Notes under the pieces: generated by a model | Database searches by the model: none | Told to the model about the DNA's origin: nothing | Seen by the model: only the letters and a program-made list of their open reading frames with translations | Program-made: the position numbers and the translations under genes | Shown: positions 7,810 through 17,206 of the stretch, in pieces | Position numbering within the stretch: position 1 is the first letter of the stretch | Layout: each line of letters starts with the position of its first letter | From: Zobellella maritima | GTDB lineage: Bacteria; Pseudomonadota; Gammaproteobacteria; Enterobacterales; Aeromonadaceae | Length of the DNA: 64,000 bases | NCBI RefSeq assembly: GCF_003075035.1 | Contig: NZ_QCZE01000002.1 | Location: 62,001 to 126,000, forward strand | Direction: 5' to 3'

Positions 7810-9237
7810 TTAGTCTTCGACCAGGCTGTCGTCACCATGCAATTCCTTTAACTTGCGGGTCAGGGTATTACGCCCCCAGCCCAATAGACGGGCGGCTTCC
7901 TGCTTGTGACCCTGGCTGTGTGACAGGGCGCAATCCAGCAGGATACGTTCAAATTCCGGCTGCAGCTCCGACAGCAACTCCTGCTGTCCCCTGGCCAGTG
8001 CCTGCTCGGTCCAGTCTTTCAGGGCCTGGCGCCAGTCATGGTCGCCCCCTTCCCGGTCTTTTTCCCGCTCCTTCTGCATCAGTTCGGGGGGCAGGTCGGC
8101 GATCAGCACCTCCTGGCCCGATGCCATTACCGTCAGCCAGCGGCAGACATTTTCCAGCTGACGCACATTGCCCGGCCAGGACAGGGTCTGCAGATAGGCC
8201 TGGGTATCCGGATGCAGACTCTTGGCCTCTACCGACAGCTCCTTGGCCGCCCGGGCCAGGAAATGCCGTGCCAGCTTGGGGATATCTTCCCGCCTGTCCT
8301 TCAACGCCGGCATATGTACCCGGATCACGTTCAGGCGGTGGAACAGATCTTCCCGGAAATCCCCTTCCTCCACCTTCTGTTCCAGGTCCTGGTGGGTAGC
8401 GGCGATGATGCGCACATCCACCTTGATCGGCTGGTGGCCGCCGACCCGGTAAAACTGGCCGTCTGCCAGCACCCGCAGCAGCCGGGTCTGGATATCGAGG
8501 GGCATATCGCCAATTTCATCGAGGAACAGGGTGCCGCCGTCGGCCTGCTCGAAGCGGCCCTGGCGCACGCTGTTGGCGCCGGTAAAGGCGCCTTTTTCAT
8601 GGCCGAACAGCTCAGACTCGATCAAGTCTTTTGGAATGGCCGCCATATTGAGGGCGATAAACGGATTGCGCGCTCGCGGGCTGTGTTTGTGCAGGGCGTG
8701 GGCAACCAGCTCCTTGCCGGTCCCGCTCTGGCCGTTGATCAGCACCGAAATGGAGGAACGTGCCAGCCGACCAATAGCCCGGAACACCTCCTGCATGGCC
8801 TGGGCCTCGCCGATGATCTCCGGGGCATTGACGGCCTCCGGTTCGCTGGCCCTGCCCTTGGACTTGCTTTCCTTGAGATGGGCCACGGCCCGCTGCACCA
8901 GGGCAACCGCCTCATCGATATCGAAGGGCTTGGGCAGATACTCGAAGGCGCCTTGTTGATAGGCGCTGACCGCGCTATCCAGATCCGAGTGGGCAGTCAT
9001 GATGATGATCGGCAGCTGGGGGGCCTGGTCGTGGATGGCGTTGAGCAGCGCCAGGCCATCCATGCCACCCATGCGGATATCGGAGATCACCACGCTGGGC
9101 TTGCCCTGGGGCAGAGCCGTCAGCACGCTCTCGCCATCTTCAAAACTGCGGCAGCGGAAGCCGGCCTGTCCCAAGGCCCGCTCCAGTACCCAACGGATTG
9201 AGCTGTCGTCGTCCACTATCCATACCAGTTCAGCCAT
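7810..9237 (-). CDS. glnG: Nitrogen regulation response regulator NtrC (NRI)
   Basis: Sigma-54 enhancer-binding activator of nitrogen-limitation genes. From the ATG at 9237 it is 475 residues: a receiver domain with phosphoacceptor Asp53 (SVVISDIRMGG), an AAA+ domain with Walker A INGQSGTGKEL and the sigma-54 contact loop EKGAFTGA, and a C-terminal Fis-type helix-turn-helix ending GRNTLTRKLKELH. The longer upstream reading to 9303 would overlap ntrB and lacks the canonical N-terminus. The start is preceded by GGAGGG. It lies 8 bases after ntrB and forms an operon with it. Confidence 0.96.
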   Translation of the reverse strand: MAELVWIVDDDSSIRWVLERALGQAGFRCRSFEDGESVLTALPQGKPSVVISDIRMGGMDGLALLNAIHDQAPQLPIIIMTAHSDLDSAVSAYQQGAFEYLPKPFDIDEAVALVQRAVAHLKESKSKGRASEPEAVNAPEIIGEAQAMQEVFRAIGRLARSSISVLINGQSGTGKELVAHALHKHSPRARNPFIALNMAAIPKDLIESELFGHEKGAFTGANSVRQGRFEQADGGTLFLDEIGDMPLDIQTRLLRVLADGQFYRVGGHQPIKVDVRIIAATHQDLEQKVEEGDFREDLFHRLNVIRVHMPALKDRREDIPKLARHFLARAAKELSVEAKSLHPDTQAYLQTLSWPGNVRQLENVCRWLTVMASGQEVLIADLPPELMQKEREKDREGGDHDWRQALKDWTEQALARGQQELLSELQPEFERILLDCALSHSQGHKQEAARLLGWGRNTLTRKLKELHGDDSLVED

Positions 9238-9245
9238 AAGCCCTC

Positions 9246-10298
9246 CTATCGTCGTAGCGGCAGATAGATAATAAATTCGGTGTGTCCCGGCCGGCTCTGG
9301 CATTCGATGCGGCCCTGATGCTGGTGGATCAGGTCCTGGGCAATTGACAGGCCGAGGCCGGTGCCTCCCTCCCGTCCGGTGACCATGGGGTAGAAGAGGG
9401 TATCCCGCAGTTGCTCGGGAATACCCGGACCATCGTCGATAATGCGAATTTCCGCGGCCAGTCGGTAGCGGCGGCCCTGCAGCATCACCTGGAAGGCGGT
9501 TCGGGTGCGGATATGGATCTGCCCCCGCCCGGCCAGGGCTTCGACCGCGTTGCGTACAATGTTGAGTATGGCCTGCTGCAACTGTTCGGGATCCATCTCG
9601 AAGTCGGGGATGCTGGGGTCGTAGTCGCGGCCGATACGGATTTCCTGGGGGATCTCCATGACTACCAGCTGTCGAACCTGTTCCAGCACCGAATGCAGGT
9701 TGGTGACCTGGCGCAGCCCCGGTCGTTGGGGGCCCAGCAGCCTGTCGACCAGGTTTCGCAGTCGGTCGGCCTGGGCGATGATCAGTTGGGTGAATTCTTT
9801 CAGTTCTTCCTGGGCCAGTTCCCGTTCAAGCAGCTGGGCCGCACCGCGCAGGCCACCCAGCGGATTCTTGATTTCATGGGCCAGGCCGCGCACCAGCTCC
9901 CGTGCCGCCTGCTGCTGGGCTCGCTGCTGCAGTTCCTGAGTGATTTTCTTTTGCTGATCAATCAGGCGCAGTTCGATCAGGGCCAGGGTACTGCCTTCGA
10001 GAATAAACGGCGAGACGGTCACATCGACCCAGCGGGGCGCACCATCGATCACCAGTTGCACTTCGCTGTCGGTAAAGCCCTGCTCGGTCTCGATGCAGCG
10101 TTTGATACGCCGGATATCCAGGGAGATATCCTCGACCAGCTGGTCGAGACAGGCTTCCTGCAGGCGCCGCTGGCTCAGGGTCAACAGCTGCTCGGCGGCG
10201 GTATTGGCATAACAGACCAACAGGCCGCCATCGACCACCAGTACGGCGGTCAGCAGGTTGTCAATAATCGCTTTGGTGGTGATTTGGGATTCCGGCAC
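9246..10298 (-). CDS. glnL: Nitrogen regulation sensor kinase NtrB (NRII)
   Basis: Cytoplasmic histidine kinase/phosphatase that controls NtrC according to nitrogen status through PII. About 350 residues: an N-terminal PAS sensing domain, a phosphorylation site in RGLAHEIKNPLGGLRGAAQLL, then the ATPase motifs LNIVRNAVEAL (N box), IIDDGPGIPEQL (G1) and GREGGTGLGLSIAQDLI (G2). I place the start at the GTG at 10298, which has GAGGGG seven bases upstream. The ATG at 10337 would put the start codon inside an NtrC-type palindrome and gives a longer product than usual. Proven by no experiment here; the family assignment is certain. Confidence 0.93.
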   Translation of the reverse strand: MPESQITTKAIIDNLLTAVLVVDGGLLVCYANTAAEQLLTLSQRRLQEACLDQLVEDISLDIRRIKRCIETEQGFTDSEVQLVIDGAPRWVDVTVSPFILEGSTLALIELRLIDQQKKITQELQQRAQQQAARELVRGLAHEIKNPLGGLRGAAQLLERELAQEELKEFTQLIIAQADRLRNLVDRLLGPQRPGLRQVTNLHSVLEQVRQLVVMEIPQEIRIGRDYDPSIPDFEMDPEQLQQAILNIVRNAVEALAGRGQIHIRTRTAFQVMLQGRRYRLAAEIRIIDDGPGIPEQLRDTLFYPMVTGREGGTGLGLSIAQDLIHQHQGRIECQSRPGHTEFIIYLPLRR

Positions 10299-10319
10299 CC
10301 TTGTCCCCTCAATGGTATC

Positions 10320-10336
10320 TGCACCAATATGGTGCA
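10320..10336. promoter_or_regulatory. NtrC binding site in front of ntrB
   Basis: TGCACCAATATGGTGCA is a perfect 17-bp inverted repeat matching the known NtrC site pattern (TGCACC...GGTGCA). It sits about 22 bases upstream of the GTG chosen for ntrB. In enteric bacteria a similar site represses the glnL promoter, so phosphorylated NtrC probably autoregulates ntrBC here. Confidence 0.8.
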
Positions 10337-10370
10337 TTCATTCTAACCGGCCCGGACGCTGTCTGCAGCC

Positions 10371-10883
10371 TTATGGTGCGGCCTGACTGGCCTGGCCGAC
10401 CCGAGCCCTGCGTAGGTAGAAGGTTATGGTAGAGGATTCTGCAAGAAACTTGCCGTTTTTATCTAACAGCTTGAAAAAAGCCTGATATTGCTCACTCGCC
10501 AGGTTTTCCAGGGTCAGTCGAGGGCTGTTACTGACCCGGGCGGCGGCCTGCCCATCGAGCCACAGTTCCAGTTGATAGTATTCCGGCAACGGATCGAGGG
10601 CGGCAGACAGGCTGACATTGCCCTGCTGGCTGCAGAGGGTGTCGCCATCCCTGGGGCTGTTGAAGGTAACCCGATAGTTGGTAATGGGCAGGGGCGGGGC
10701 TGCGGCCATGGGTGAGGAGCCGACGGCTATGCCTGCCGCTTGCTGGTGGTCCGAGGCCCTCTCGGTGTGCGGATGGGGGACATCGGAAAGGTGACTGACC
10801 CCGCTGTCATCTACCCGCTGGGACAGGGTGTCAGCCGCTGCCGGCAGGCTCAGCAGCAGGGATAACAGGCAGTATTTCATCAT
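10371..10883 (-). CDS. Secreted or periplasmic DUF4124 protein
   Basis: 170 residues with an N-terminal signal peptide (MMKYCLLSLLLSLPAAADT, cleavage likely after AAA-D). A DUF4124-type start follows (QRVDDSGVSHLSDVPHP, resembling the family pattern in which an aromatic-Val-Asp-x-x-Gly motif precedes a short strand). The C-terminal 90 residues look like an Ig-like or beta-sandwich region (ITNYRVTFNSPRDGD onwards). Genes of this kind are often found between glnA and ntrB in related bacteria. Here it is 72 bases upstream of ntrB on the same strand and may share its transcript. Its role is unknown. Confidence 0.7.
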   Translation of the reverse strand: MMKYCLLSLLLSLPAAADTLSQRVDDSGVSHLSDVPHPHTERASDHQQAAGIAVGSSPMAAAPPLPITNYRVTFNSPRDGDTLCSQQGNVSLSAALDPLPEYYQLELWLDGQAAARVSNSPRLTLENLASEQYQAFFKLLDKNGKFLAESSTITFYLRRARVGQASQAAP

Positions 10884-10950
10884 AGCCCCAAGGGCGTGAT
10901 CATCTTTTAATCATAGTGAAGGCCATCGGCGGGATAAATAAATCTTGTAG

Positions 10951-10989
10951 ATATAGTTAGCATTAATATAATTAGCATGCTAACTATAT
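10951..10989. promoter_or_regulatory. SlyA-type operator, nested palindromes
   Basis: ATATAGTTAGCAT (10951-10963) is repeated exactly inverted at 10977-10989. Inside the right half lies TTAGCATGCTAA (10972-10983), a perfect 12-bp palindrome one base from the published SlyA consensus TTAGCAAGCTAA. The site is in the gap between the divergent DUF4124 gene and the SlyA-like gene, ending 10 bases before the latter, so autoregulation is very likely and influence on the DUF4124-ntrBC transcript is possible. Confidence 0.85.
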
Positions 10990-10999
10990 TGGAGCCACT

Positions 11000-11440
11000 A
11001 TGAACACATTGGGAATGACCCTGGCCTACATAGTACGCCAGTGGCGCTGGGTGAATGATGAGCGGCTCAAACCACTGGGTCTGACCCAAAGTCGCTGGAT
11101 CACCCTCTATCACCTGAAAGTGAAAGATGGCGTGCTGCAGACTCACTTGGCCCGTTGTGTCGGGGTAGAGAATCCGACCCTGGTGCGTACCCTGGACGGC
11201 CTGGAAGCGGCGGGCCTTATCGAGCGCCGACCCTGTGCCGATGACAGGCGTGCCAAGACAGTGCACCTCACCGAGCAGGCCACGCCCCTGCTGGTGCAGA
11301 TGGAGACAGTACTGGATGACAGTCGGCAGCAGATACTGGACGGCCTGAGCGAACAGGATCTGCAGCATTTCTGTCGGGTGATGGATCAGATAAAGAATAA
11401 TCTGCAGCATATGAGCGGTCATTCCCCCCTATCGAGTTGA
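11000..11440 (+). CDS. slyA: MarR family regulator SlyA
   Basis: A 146-residue winged-helix MarR protein whose whole length fits SlyA (MNTLGMTLAYIVRQWRW start, RLKPLGLTQSRWITLYHL, HLARCVGVENPTLVRTLDGLE recognition helix region, DDRRAKTVHLTE wing). SlyA proteins bind small aromatic ligands and control membrane or stress genes. A matching operator lies immediately upstream. The two following genes encode an efflux pair, seven bases downstream, so this is probably a self-contained ligand-responsive efflux operon. GGAG at about 10991 serves as ribosome site. Confidence 0.9.
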   Translation: MNTLGMTLAYIVRQWRWVNDERLKPLGLTQSRWITLYHLKVKDGVLQTHLARCVGVENPTLVRTLDGLEAAGLIERRPCADDRRAKTVHLTEQATPLLVQMETVLDDSRQQILDGLSEQDLQHFCRVMDQIKNNLQHMSGHSPLSS

Positions 11441-11447
11441 GGCGATC

Positions 11448-12497
11448 ATGACTCCCGAACAAAGCTTCAGTCATTGGGTCAGGGGGGCGCTGCTCGTCTT
11501 CCTGCTGCTCTTTGCCTATTTTATTCTCGCCGACAACTATATGCCGATGACGCCCCAGGCTCAGGTTCAGCGTTATGTGGTGCCGGTTGCATCCCGTGTG
11601 GCCGGCCAGGTGAGCCGGGTTTACGTAGAAAACAATCAGCATGTCGAGGCGGGCACCCTGCTGTTTGAACTGGATGACAGTGACTATCGGTTGGCCGAAC
11701 AGCAGGCCGAGCTGGCACTGGCGCTGGCCAGGGTGGAGCAGCGACGGTTGCAGGCGGCCCGCCAGGCCGCCGCAGCGACCCTGCAGCAGGAACGCATCCA
11801 GGCCGATGAGTTGTCGCGTGAGGCCGGGAGGATCGGCCGTCTGCACCAGCAGGGACATATGTCGGTGCAGCAGCGGGAACAGGCGGCCAGCCATGCGGAG
11901 CAGGCGCAGAGCCGGCTGCGGGCCATCGCCGCCCGGCTGAACGAGACGGAGCAGGCGGTCAAGGCGGGCGAGGTGCGGTTGCAGCAGGCTGAGAATACCC
12001 TCAGCCAGGCCCGGCTGGCCTTGTCGCGCACCCGGGTGCGGGCCGAGTTGTCCGGGAAGATCGGCAATCTGCAGCTGCAGGAGGGTACCTATACCCAGGT
12101 TGGCCAGCCATTGCTGGCGCTGGTATCGGACCAGGCCTGGGTGACGGCGGATCTGCGGGAGAAAAGCCTGCGTCATGTCACCGGGGGCACGCCGGTCGAG
12201 ATCATCTTCGATGCTCTGCCCGGGCAGATCTTCAGCGGACAGGTCAGCGACATCGACAGCGGGGTGCGTGACGGTCAGCAATTGGCCGATGGCCGGCTGG
12301 CCCAACCGGCCAACACGGATCGCTGGGTGCGTGACGCCCAGCGGTTGCGCGCCCATATCCGCCTGGATCAGGACTGGCCGCCACTGGCCACCGGCGCCAA
12401 GGCCACGGTGCAGTTGTATCCCAGTGATAACCCGTTGTTGCGTGGCCTGGGCAGGATGCAGGCCCGGCTGGTCAGCCAACTACGCTATCTATATTAG
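11448..12497 (+). CDS. HlyD/EmrA-type membrane fusion protein
   Basis: Periplasmic adaptor of an efflux system, 349 residues. One N-terminal membrane helix (residues 10-29), a lipoyl half-motif (VPVASRVAGQVSRVYVENNQHVEAGTLLFELD), a long Ala/Gln/Glu-rich alpha-hairpin (about residues 80-190) that would reach towards an outer membrane partner, then the second lipoyl half and a beta-barrel (RAELSGKIGNLQLQEGTYTQVGQPLLALV). It resembles AaeA/YibH-like adaptors. It starts seven bases after slyA and is followed eight bases later by a DUF2955 membrane protein, its likely inner-membrane partner. No outer membrane factor is encoded nearby. Confidence 0.88.
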   Translation: MTPEQSFSHWVRGALLVFLLLFAYFILADNYMPMTPQAQVQRYVVPVASRVAGQVSRVYVENNQHVEAGTLLFELDDSDYRLAEQQAELALALARVEQRRLQAARQAAAATLQQERIQADELSREAGRIGRLHQQGHMSVQQREQAASHAEQAQSRLRAIAARLNETEQAVKAGEVRLQQAENTLSQARLALSRTRVRAELSGKIGNLQLQEGTYTQVGQPLLALVSDQAWVTADLREKSLRHVTGGTPVEIIFDALPGQIFSGQVSDIDSGVRDGQQLADGRLAQPANTDRWVRDAQRLRAHIRLDQDWPPLATGAKATVQLYPSDNPLLRGLGRMQARLVSQLRYLY

Positions 12498-12505
12498 GTG
12501 ACGGC

Positions 12506-13519
12506 ATGGCGCTGAGTGAAGACCGGTTGCGCCTCTGCCTGCGGGTTGCCATCGGCAGTACCGCCGGTATGGTGCTGGCCAAGGTGATGAACTGGAACTT
12601 CGGGGTGTTCTTTACCGTCTATCCCATGTTGCTGCTGGGCATGGTGCCGGTGCTCAACCATTCGGTGGCGCTGCAGTTTATTGCCTCGTCCCTGCTCACC
12701 TCCCTGGAGGTCATGATCCTGCCCGGGCTGCTGAGCCACTGGCCGCCGGCCTATACGGTGGTAGTGTTCGTGCTGTTTCTGGGGCGCTTCTTTTTAATGG
12801 CCAGGGGGCCGCTGATGTTGTTCGGGGCCACGGGTTGCGTCAGCCTCAGTATCATGCTGCATTTTGCCAGCTATCCTCAGTTTGACTTGACGGATATGGC
12901 GATGAGCAACATCACCGCCTCGGTGCTGTCGGTGGGGGTCGCCTATCTGCTCTATGCCCTGTTGCCCAATAGCTCTCCTCTCCAGGTGCGGGCCTTGCCT
13001 GAGAAGGGGGCCAGCCTGATCCGTCACCAGACACTGCTGGGGGCGATAGTGGCGACCCTGAGTTTTGTGGTGTTCCAGACAATGGATCTGGTGGATTCGC
13101 TGTCGGCTCAGGTGGCCACTGTGCTTATCCTGTTTCCCATGAGTTTCAGCGGCGCGGTCCAGTCTGGCAGGCAGCGCTGTATGGGAACTCTGCTGGGGTG
13201 TGGCTTGGGCATGCTGTTCCAGCTGCTGCTCTATGACCATTATCATAACCTGTTGTTGCTGGTACCGGCGTTCTGGATATGCGCCATGCTGTTTGCCCGT
13301 ATGCATGCCAGAGAGGGGCTGCCTGGTGTCGGCTTTGCGGGACTGACCACCATAGGCATTCTGTTTGGCCAGTATGTCACGCCGGAGCACGATCTGGTTT
13401 ACAGCGCCCTCTACCGGATGAGCTCGATGACGGTGGCCATACTGCTGACTCTGTGCTGTGTCTATCTGGTGCACAAGCTGCTGAATGTCTTTCCCGCCAC
13501 CAGGCTCTTTGAGCCGTAA
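12506..13519 (+). CDS. DUF2955 inner-membrane protein, probable efflux partner
   Basis: A 337-residue integral membrane protein with two blocks of hydrophobic helices (about residues 10-150 and 175-325), the duplicated layout of the FUSC/AaeB-like aromatic-acid exporter superfamily to which DUF2955 is related. The start LCLRVAIGSTAGMVLAKVMNWNFGVFFTVYPML is typical of DUF2955 proteins paired with HlyD-type adaptors. It is the last gene of the slyA operon and precedes a strong hairpin shared with glnA. Substrates are unknown; weak organic acids or drugs are plausible from the family. Confidence 0.8.
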   Translation: MALSEDRLRLCLRVAIGSTAGMVLAKVMNWNFGVFFTVYPMLLLGMVPVLNHSVALQFIASSLLTSLEVMILPGLLSHWPPAYTVVVFVLFLGRFFLMARGPLMLFGATGCVSLSIMLHFASYPQFDLTDMAMSNITASVLSVGVAYLLYALLPNSSPLQVRALPEKGASLIRHQTLLGAIVATLSFVVFQTMDLVDSLSAQVATVLILFPMSFSGAVQSGRQRCMGTLLGCGLGMLFQLLLYDHYHNLLLLVPAFWICAMLFARMHAREGLPGVGFAGLTTIGILFGQYVTPEHDLVYSALYRMSSMTVAILLTLCCVYLVHKLLNVFPATRLFEP

Positions 13520-13550
13520 GCGGAAAGCGTGAAACTGGAAGTAAAAACAA

Positions 13551-13576
13551 AAAGGCCCGGGATGACCCGGGCCTTT
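13551..13576. terminator. Bidirectional intrinsic terminator between the efflux operon and glnA
   Basis: An 11-bp perfect stem (AAAGGCCCGGG / CCCGGGCCTTT) with an ATGA loop. On the minus strand it is followed by a T-rich tract (complement of 13540-13550), which suits glnA; the plus-strand T-run is short. Confidence 0.85.
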
Positions 13577-13607
13577 CATTTCTGGCTTCCAGCTTATTGC
13601 TTCAAGC

Positions 13608-15017
13608 TTAAACTGAGTAGTACAGGTCAAACTCCAGCGGGTGGGTGGTCATGTTGATCAGCTCGGCTTCCTTACGCTTGTACTTGATGTAAGAGTCGAT
13701 GAAATCGTCGCTGAACACGCCGCCACGGGTCAGGAACTCGCGATCCTTGTCCAGTGAGTCCAGGGCGTTGTCCAGCGAGGTGGCCACGGTCGGGATCTCG
13801 GCGGCTTCTTCGGCCGGCAGGTCGTACAGATCCTTGTCCATGGCGTCGCCCGGGTGGATCTTGTTCTGGATACCGTCCAGGCCGGCCATCAGCAGGGCGG
13901 CGAAACACAGGTAGGGGTTGGCTGCCGGATCCGGGAAGCGGGTCTCGATCCGACGGGCCTTGGGTGAACCTACCAGCGGGATACGGATGGAGGCGGAGCG
14001 GTTACGGGCAGAGTAGGCCAGCATCACCGGGGCTTCGAAGCCGGGCACCAGACGCTTGTAAGAGTTGGTGGACGGGTTGGTGATGGCGTTCAGGGCGCGA
14101 GCATGCTTGATGATACCGCCGATATAGAACAGCGCCATTTCGGACAGGCCGCCGTACAGGTCGCCGGAGAACAGGTTTTCACCGTTCTTGGCCAGAGACT
14201 GGTGTACGTGCATGCCGGAACCGTTGTCACCGACCAGCGGCTTGGGCATGAAGGTGGCGGTCTTGTTGAAGGCATGGGCAACGTTGTGCACGACATACTT
14301 GTAAATCTGGATTTCGTCGGCCTTCAGGGTCAGGGTATTGAATTTACAGGCAATTTCGTTCTGACCCGCGGTAGCCACCTCATGGTGATGAGCTTCGACC
14401 ACCAGACCCATTTCTTCCATGATCAGACACATGGCGGAACGGATGTCATGAGAGGAGTCAACCGGAGCTACCGGGAAATAACCGCCCTTCACGCCGGGAC
14501 GGTGACCCTTGTTGCCTTCGGCGTAGTCACGGCCGGAGTTCCACTTGGCTTCTGAGTCGTCGATCTTGTAGAAGCTGCCGGACATGTCGGTGCTGAAACG
14601 CACGTCGTCGAACATGAAGAATTCGGGCTCCGGGCCGATCAGCACGGTATCGGCGATACCGGTAGACACCAGGTATTCTTCTGAACGGCGGGCGATGGAG
14701 CGCGGGTCACGGTCGTAGCCCTGCATGGTGCTTGGCTCAAGCACGTCACAGCGGATGTTCAGGGTGGCATCTTCGGTAAAGGGATCCAGCACGGCGGTAG
14801 AGGCGTCAGGCATCAGCACCATGTCAGATTCATGGATGGTTTTCCAGGCGGTCATGGAAGAACCATCGAACATTTTGCCATCTTCAAAGAAATCATCATT
14901 GATTTGGTTGAGCGGAATCGTCACGTGCTGCTCTTTACCCTTGATATCGGTAAAACGCAGATCGATGAATTTGACATCGTGTTCTTTGATCATAGCCATT
15001 ACGTTTTCAGCTGACAT
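13608..15017 (-). CDS. glnA: Type I glutamine synthetase
   Basis: ATP-dependent ligation of ammonia to glutamate, as a cytoplasmic dodecamer. The 469-residue length is standard. Visible signatures are [12 protein letters not shown] (active-site loop), [44 protein letters not shown] (ATP-binding), and [16 protein letters not shown] containing Tyr398 (Tyr397 without Met), the adenylylation site, so GlnE control is expected. Transcription is predicted from a sigma-54 promoter with upstream NtrC sites. Unusually, three plus-strand genes separate it from the DUF4124-ntrBC genes that normally follow. Confidence 0.97.
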   Translation of the reverse strand: MSAENVMAMIKEHDVKFIDLRFTDIKGKEQHVTIPLNQINDDFFEDGKMFDGSSMTAWKTIHESDMVLMPDASTAVLDPFTEDATLNIRCDVLEPSTMQGYDRDPRSIARRSEEYLVSTGIADTVLIGPEPEFFMFDDVRFSTDMSGSFYKIDDSEAKWNSGRDYAEGNKGHRPGVKGGYFPVAPVDSSHDIRSAMCLIMEEMGLVVEAHHHEVATAGQNEIACKFNTLTLKADEIQIYKYVVHNVAHAFNKTATFMPKPLVGDNGSGMHVHQSLAKNGENLFSGDLYGGLSEMALFYIGGIIKHARALNAITNPSTNSYKRLVPGFEAPVMLAYSARNRSASIRIPLVGSPKARRIETRFPDPAANPYLCFAALLMAGLDGIQNKIHPGDAMDKDLYDLPAEEAAEIPTVATSLDNALDSLDKDREFLTRGGVFSDDFIDSYIKYKRKEAELINMTTHPLEFDLYYSV

Positions 15018-15347
15018 CTATGTCGACCTCCAAAGTTGTTATCCAGGATCTGATGAGCAAATTCATCAGTTGAAAAATATAAAGCGAAAACCGTGCCAGA
15101 TCGTAAACCTGCTGTCACACAGGGATTTTAACCTCAGGCCCAGGCCAGGATAGGCCGGAATTGCACTATCGTGGTGCAATCTCGGATCTTTTTGGTGCAA
15201 GCACCTACTGGCAATGGCCATCATGGTGCATTCCGGCCCGCTTGAACAGCCGTTGTGCAGTAATTTTCAAATCTGCTAGGCAGATCATCGGTGGCCGAGT
15301 AAAATGACCGACCATTTTTTATCCACCCCGGTATTTTTGAGGCAGGA
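15018..15347. promoter_or_regulatory. glnA/typA divergent control region with sigma-54 promoter and NtrC sites
   Basis: On the minus strand 15098-15084 reads TGGCACGGTTTTCGC: the GG and GC are ten bases apart as sigma-54 requires, giving a start near 15073. TTGCACTATCGTGGTGCAA (15161-15179) is a strong NtrC site about 97 bases upstream of that start. Further NtrC half-sites (TTGGTGCA at 15192-15199, CATGGTGCA at 15222-15230) may form a second binding place, as in enteric glnA. A typA promoter must lie in the right part but no clear -35/-10 could be assigned. Confidence 0.8.
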
Positions 15348-17174
15348 ATGTTAGACAACTTACGTAATATCGCCATCATTGCCCACGTTGACCATGGCAA
15401 GACCACCCTGGTAGACAAGTTGCTGCAGCAGTCAGGCACGCTGGAGTCACGCGGTGAAACCGAAGAGCGGGTCATGGACTCCAACGATATAGAGCGGGAG
15501 CGCGGCATTACCATTCTTGCCAAGAATACCGCCATTCGCTGGACTTCTCCCGACGGCCAGGACTATCGCATCAACATCGTGGACACCCCCGGTCACGCCG
15601 ACTTCGGTGGCGAAGTCGAACGGGTGATGTCCATGGTCGACTCGGTACTGCTGCTGGTCGACGCCCAGGAAGGCCCCATGCCACAGACTCGCTTCGTGAC
15701 CCAGAAGGCGTTTGCCCAGGGCCTGAAGCCGATCGTTATCATCAACAAGGTCGACAAGCCTGGCGCGCGTCCCGACTGGGTGATGGATCAGGTATTCGAC
15801 CTGTTCGATAACCTGGGTGCCACCGACGACCAGCTGGACTTCCAGGTGGTCTATGCCTCTGGCCTGAACGGCTGGGCATCTCTGGACGCGGATACCCCGG
15901 CCGAGGACATGACCGCCCTGTTCCAGACCATAGTGGATCAGGTGCCGGTTCCCGATGCGGATCTGGAAGGCCCGCTGCAGATGCAGATCTCCCAGCTCGA
16001 CTACTCCTCCTATGTGGGCGTTATCGGTGTGGGCCGCATCAAGCGTGGTACCGTCAAGGTCAACCAGCAGGTCACCGTGGTCGGTGCCGATGGCAAGACC
16101 CGCAACGGCAAGATTGGTCAGGTCATGGGGTATCTGGGCCTCAAGCGTCACGAAGTCACCGAGGCCAATGCCGGCGATATCGTCGCTATCACCGGCTTGG
16201 GCGAGCTGAAGATCTCCGATACCGTCTGTGCCCAGGGCGCGGTCGAAGCCCTGCCGCCGCTGTCGGTCGATGAACCGACCGTGACCATGACCTTCCAGGT
16301 CAACACTTCGCCCTTCGCTGGCCTGGACGGCAAGTATGTCACGTCCCGTAACATTCTGGAGCGCCTGACGTCAGAACTGGTGCATAACGTGGCCCTGCGC
16401 GTGGAAGAAACCGGTGACCCCGATAAATTCCGTGTATCCGGCCGGGGTGAACTACACCTGGGTATCCTGATCGAAAACATGCGTCGCGAGGGCTTCGAGC
16501 TGGCGGTGTCCCGCCCCGAGGTTATCTTGAAGGAAGAAGACGGCCAGCTGATGGAACCGTTCGAAACCCTGACCGTGGATGTGGAAGAAGACAGCCAGGG
16601 CTCCATCATGGAAAAACTGGGTGAGCGCAAGGCCGAGATGACCGACATGGTACCGGACGGCAAGGGTCGGGTACGCATCGACTTCATGATCCCGGCTCGT
16701 GGCCTGATTGGCTTCCAGACCGAGTTCATGACCCTGACTTCCGGCTCGGGCCTGATGTACCACAGCTTCGACCATTACGGTCCGCACAAGGGTGGCAACA
16801 TCGGCCAGCGCATCAACGGTGTGCTGATCTCCAACGGCAAGGGCAAGGCCCTGGCCTACGCCCTGTTCAACCTGCAGGAGCGTGGCCGCCTGTTTATCGA
16901 ACACGCCACCGAAGTGTACGAAGGTATGGTGATCGGTATTCATAACCGTTCCAACGATCTGACCGTCAACTGTCTGAAAGGCAAGCAGCTGACCAACATT
17001 CGTGCCGCCGGCACCGATGAAGCATTGACCCTGGTGCCGCCGATCAAGATGACCCTGGAGCAGGCGCTGGAATTCATCGATGACGATGAGCTGGTGGAAG
17101 TGACCCCCAACCATATCCGTATCCGCAAGCGTCTGCTGACCGAAAACGATCGCAAACGTGCCGGTCGCGCGTAA
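15348..17174 (+). CDS. typA: Ribosome-associated GTPase TypA/BipA
   Basis: Translational GTPase that binds 70S ribosomes and aids large-subunit assembly, especially in cold or stress. 608 residues. The G domain shows [15 protein letters not shown] (P-loop), [23 protein letters not shown] and [15 protein letters not shown]-like domains II, III and V follow, and the TypA-specific C-terminal domain includes [21 protein letters not shown] and [19 protein letters not shown]. The start has GAGGCAGGA upstream. It is divergent from glnA, the same arrangement as in enteric bacteria, and ends in a terminator. Confidence 0.97.
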   Translation: MLDNLRNIAIIAHVDHGKTTLVDKLLQQSGTLESRGETEERVMDSNDIERERGITILAKNTAIRWTSPDGQDYRINIVDTPGHADFGGEVERVMSMVDSVLLLVDAQEGPMPQTRFVTQKAFAQGLKPIVIINKVDKPGARPDWVMDQVFDLFDNLGATDDQLDFQVVYASGLNGWASLDADTPAEDMTALFQTIVDQVPVPDADLEGPLQMQISQLDYSSYVGVIGVGRIKRGTVKVNQQVTVVGADGKTRNGKIGQVMGYLGLKRHEVTEANAGDIVAITGLGELKISDTVCAQGAVEALPPLSVDEPTVTMTFQVNTSPFAGLDGKYVTSRNILERLTSELVHNVALRVEETGDPDKFRVSGRGELHLGILIENMRREGFELAVSRPEVILKEEDGQLMEPFETLTVDVEEDSQGSIMEKLGERKAEMTDMVPDGKGRVRIDFMIPARGLIGFQTEFMTLTSGSGLMYHSFDHYGPHKGGNIGQRINGVLISNGKGKALAYALFNLQERGRLFIEHATEVYEGMVIGIHNRSNDLTVNCLKGKQLTNIRAAGTDEALTLVPPIKMTLEQALEFIDDDELVEVTPNHIRIRKRLLTENDRKRAGRA

Positions 17175-17206
17175 CGCGTAAACAGGCGGTTGGCCTGACA
17201 GCATAC

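Noticed and set aside
6646-7851. A 401-codon plus-strand open frame opposite add
   Set aside because: Antisense of a well recognised adenosine deaminase and running through the hairpin at 6697-6742; no family motifs.
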